DNA of 64,000 nt from NCBI RefSeq assembly GCF_018141425.1, contig NZ_CP058561.1, positions 4,836,001-4,900,000 of the forward strand, in the 5' to 3' direction. A program made the translations under genes and the position numbers. The notes below the pieces were generated by a model that saw only the letters and a program-made list of their open reading frames with translations, was not told the origin of the DNA and did no database searches. Below are positions 63,406 to 64,000 of the stretch, piece by piece. The DNA comes from Vallitalea guaymasensis. Its GTDB lineage: Bacteria; Bacillota; Clostridia; Lachnospirales; Vallitaleaceae. Each line of letters begins with the position of its first letter. Position 1 is the first letter of the stretch.

Positions 63406-64000
63406 TTATCTTATTGGACAAACTCCGTTGTCACAACTGGAGTCACCAATGTCAAAATCAATCTCTTCTTTTTCATATTTGCTTATAAGACTAGGTAAGA
63501 AAGGTCTTAATTTAGCAGCTCTTTCATTATACTCTTCCTCTTCTATAGCTTCATAAGGCAATAGTTTGTAGAAGTTGTCATCTAGTGACAAGAAAGATAA
63601 TGCTACAGTACTATCCCAGTTTTTCCATACCCATTCTTCAACTTCATCCCATTCATGATCTCTTACATGTACTGTTATAGAACAGTTATGATCTACATAG
63701 TTCTCCATAAATAGTTGATAGTTCTCTAATTGTTGAATTGCAGTAACGTCATATTTGGTAACTCCTCTTGGAGCTTTTACAGGAAATTCTATTACCTTGG
63801 TAGTGCAGGACTTAGAATCTTGACCAACTTCTGGGAAAATAGGGTATTCTAATTCTTCACATACTTTTACTAACGGATCATCACTATTTATTCTAATTCT
63901 TCTGATATAATATGGAGAATGTGAGTAGTGAACTCCACTGGATACAGATGGCAATTGACTTAGAGTTCCTTCAGGTTTCACCGTTGTTACTAGTAGAGGT
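63406..64000 (-). CDS. nrdJ: Adenosylcobalamin-dependent ribonucleotide reductase, C-terminal part
   Basis: The visible roughly 198 residues are the end of a class II reductase. The frame is open to the window edge as TTVKPEGTLSQLPSVSSG, a typical NrdJ stretch, so the ATG-like position at 63981 is not the start. Features include SHSPYYIRRIRI, APRGVTKYDVTAIQQLENY, VDHNCSITVHV and a C-terminal redox pair C-x4-C (CDNGVC). It makes deoxyribonucleotides using B12. The 5' part lies outside. Confidence 0.93.
   Translation of the reverse strand, partial: PLLVTTVKPEGTLSQLPSVSSGVHYSHSPYYIRRIRINSDDPLVKVCEELEYPIFPEVGQDSKSCTTKVIEFPVKAPRGVTKYDVTAIQQLENYQLFMENYVDHNCSITVHVRDHEWDEVEEWVWKNWDSTVALSFLSLDDNFYKLLPYEAIEEEEYNERAAKLRPFLPSLISKYEKEEIDFDIGDSSCDNGVCPIR

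Overview
The window is AT-rich, low-GC DNA from an anaerobic, probably spore-forming member of the Clostridia. Supporting signs are purine-rich Shine-Dalgarno (SD) sequences with frequent TTG/GTG starts, YesMN-type two-component regulation, LplB/YtcP sugar permeases, a B12-dependent ribonucleotide reductase, a T-box leader and IS200/IS605 DNA. A Vallitalea/Lachnospirales-like host is my inference; no rRNA or other taxonomic marker is present.

Layout. 1-9.2 kb is a glycan-use locus: the 3' end of a GH38-like alpha-mannosidase, a YesN/YesM two-component pair on the minus strand, and a divergent operon of two ABC permeases, a lipoprotein binding protein, a YesL-like protein and a GH130 mannoside phosphorylase. 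9.5-15.6 kb is a four-gene operon: MFS exporter, GNAT acyltransferase, LuxE-like acyl-protein synthetase, and an 870-residue LuxC reductase fused to a PaaK-like adenylating domain. No luciferase is present. This is the best candidate for an undescribed biosynthetic system. 15.6-19.9 kb has two AraC regulators, each divergent from a URO-D superfamily gene. 19.9-21.9 kb has a predicted propeller/coiled-coil protein and a small Cys-rich protein.

22.1-25.5 kb is a serine biosynthesis operon (aminotransferase, SerA, DUF1015), followed by a FabG-like reductase and a thiolase. 27.5-35.5 kb is an accessory region: two large serine recombinases in opposite orientation, Cys-rich proteins of unknown function, an iron alcohol dehydrogenase, a compact YidC paralogue, several very small ORFs and a large palindrome. 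Three genes here have good upstream signals but lack a normal start codon at the expected place. 35.6-38.8 kb holds a GNAT, a Zn-ribbon-like miniprotein, an amidase-holin pair and a split ThrE exporter.

39-53 kb is mostly core: Na+-symporter, GlyA, TraB/GumN protein, LUD protein, Ku plus split LigD for end joining, a degenerate EAL protein, GltX, and LeuA behind an unusual T-box leader with a second antiterminator/terminator module. 53-64 kb contains a FabK/nitronate monooxygenase-like enzyme, an IS200/IS605 element, a chemoreceptor, a protein that is about 31% methionine, a YlbF-family protein, a sulfatase with a divergent AraC regulator, a LuxR-type regulator with an SDR, a HAD phosphatase and the 3' part of nrdJ.

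Functions are assigned by reading motifs and recalling families; no database search was run.
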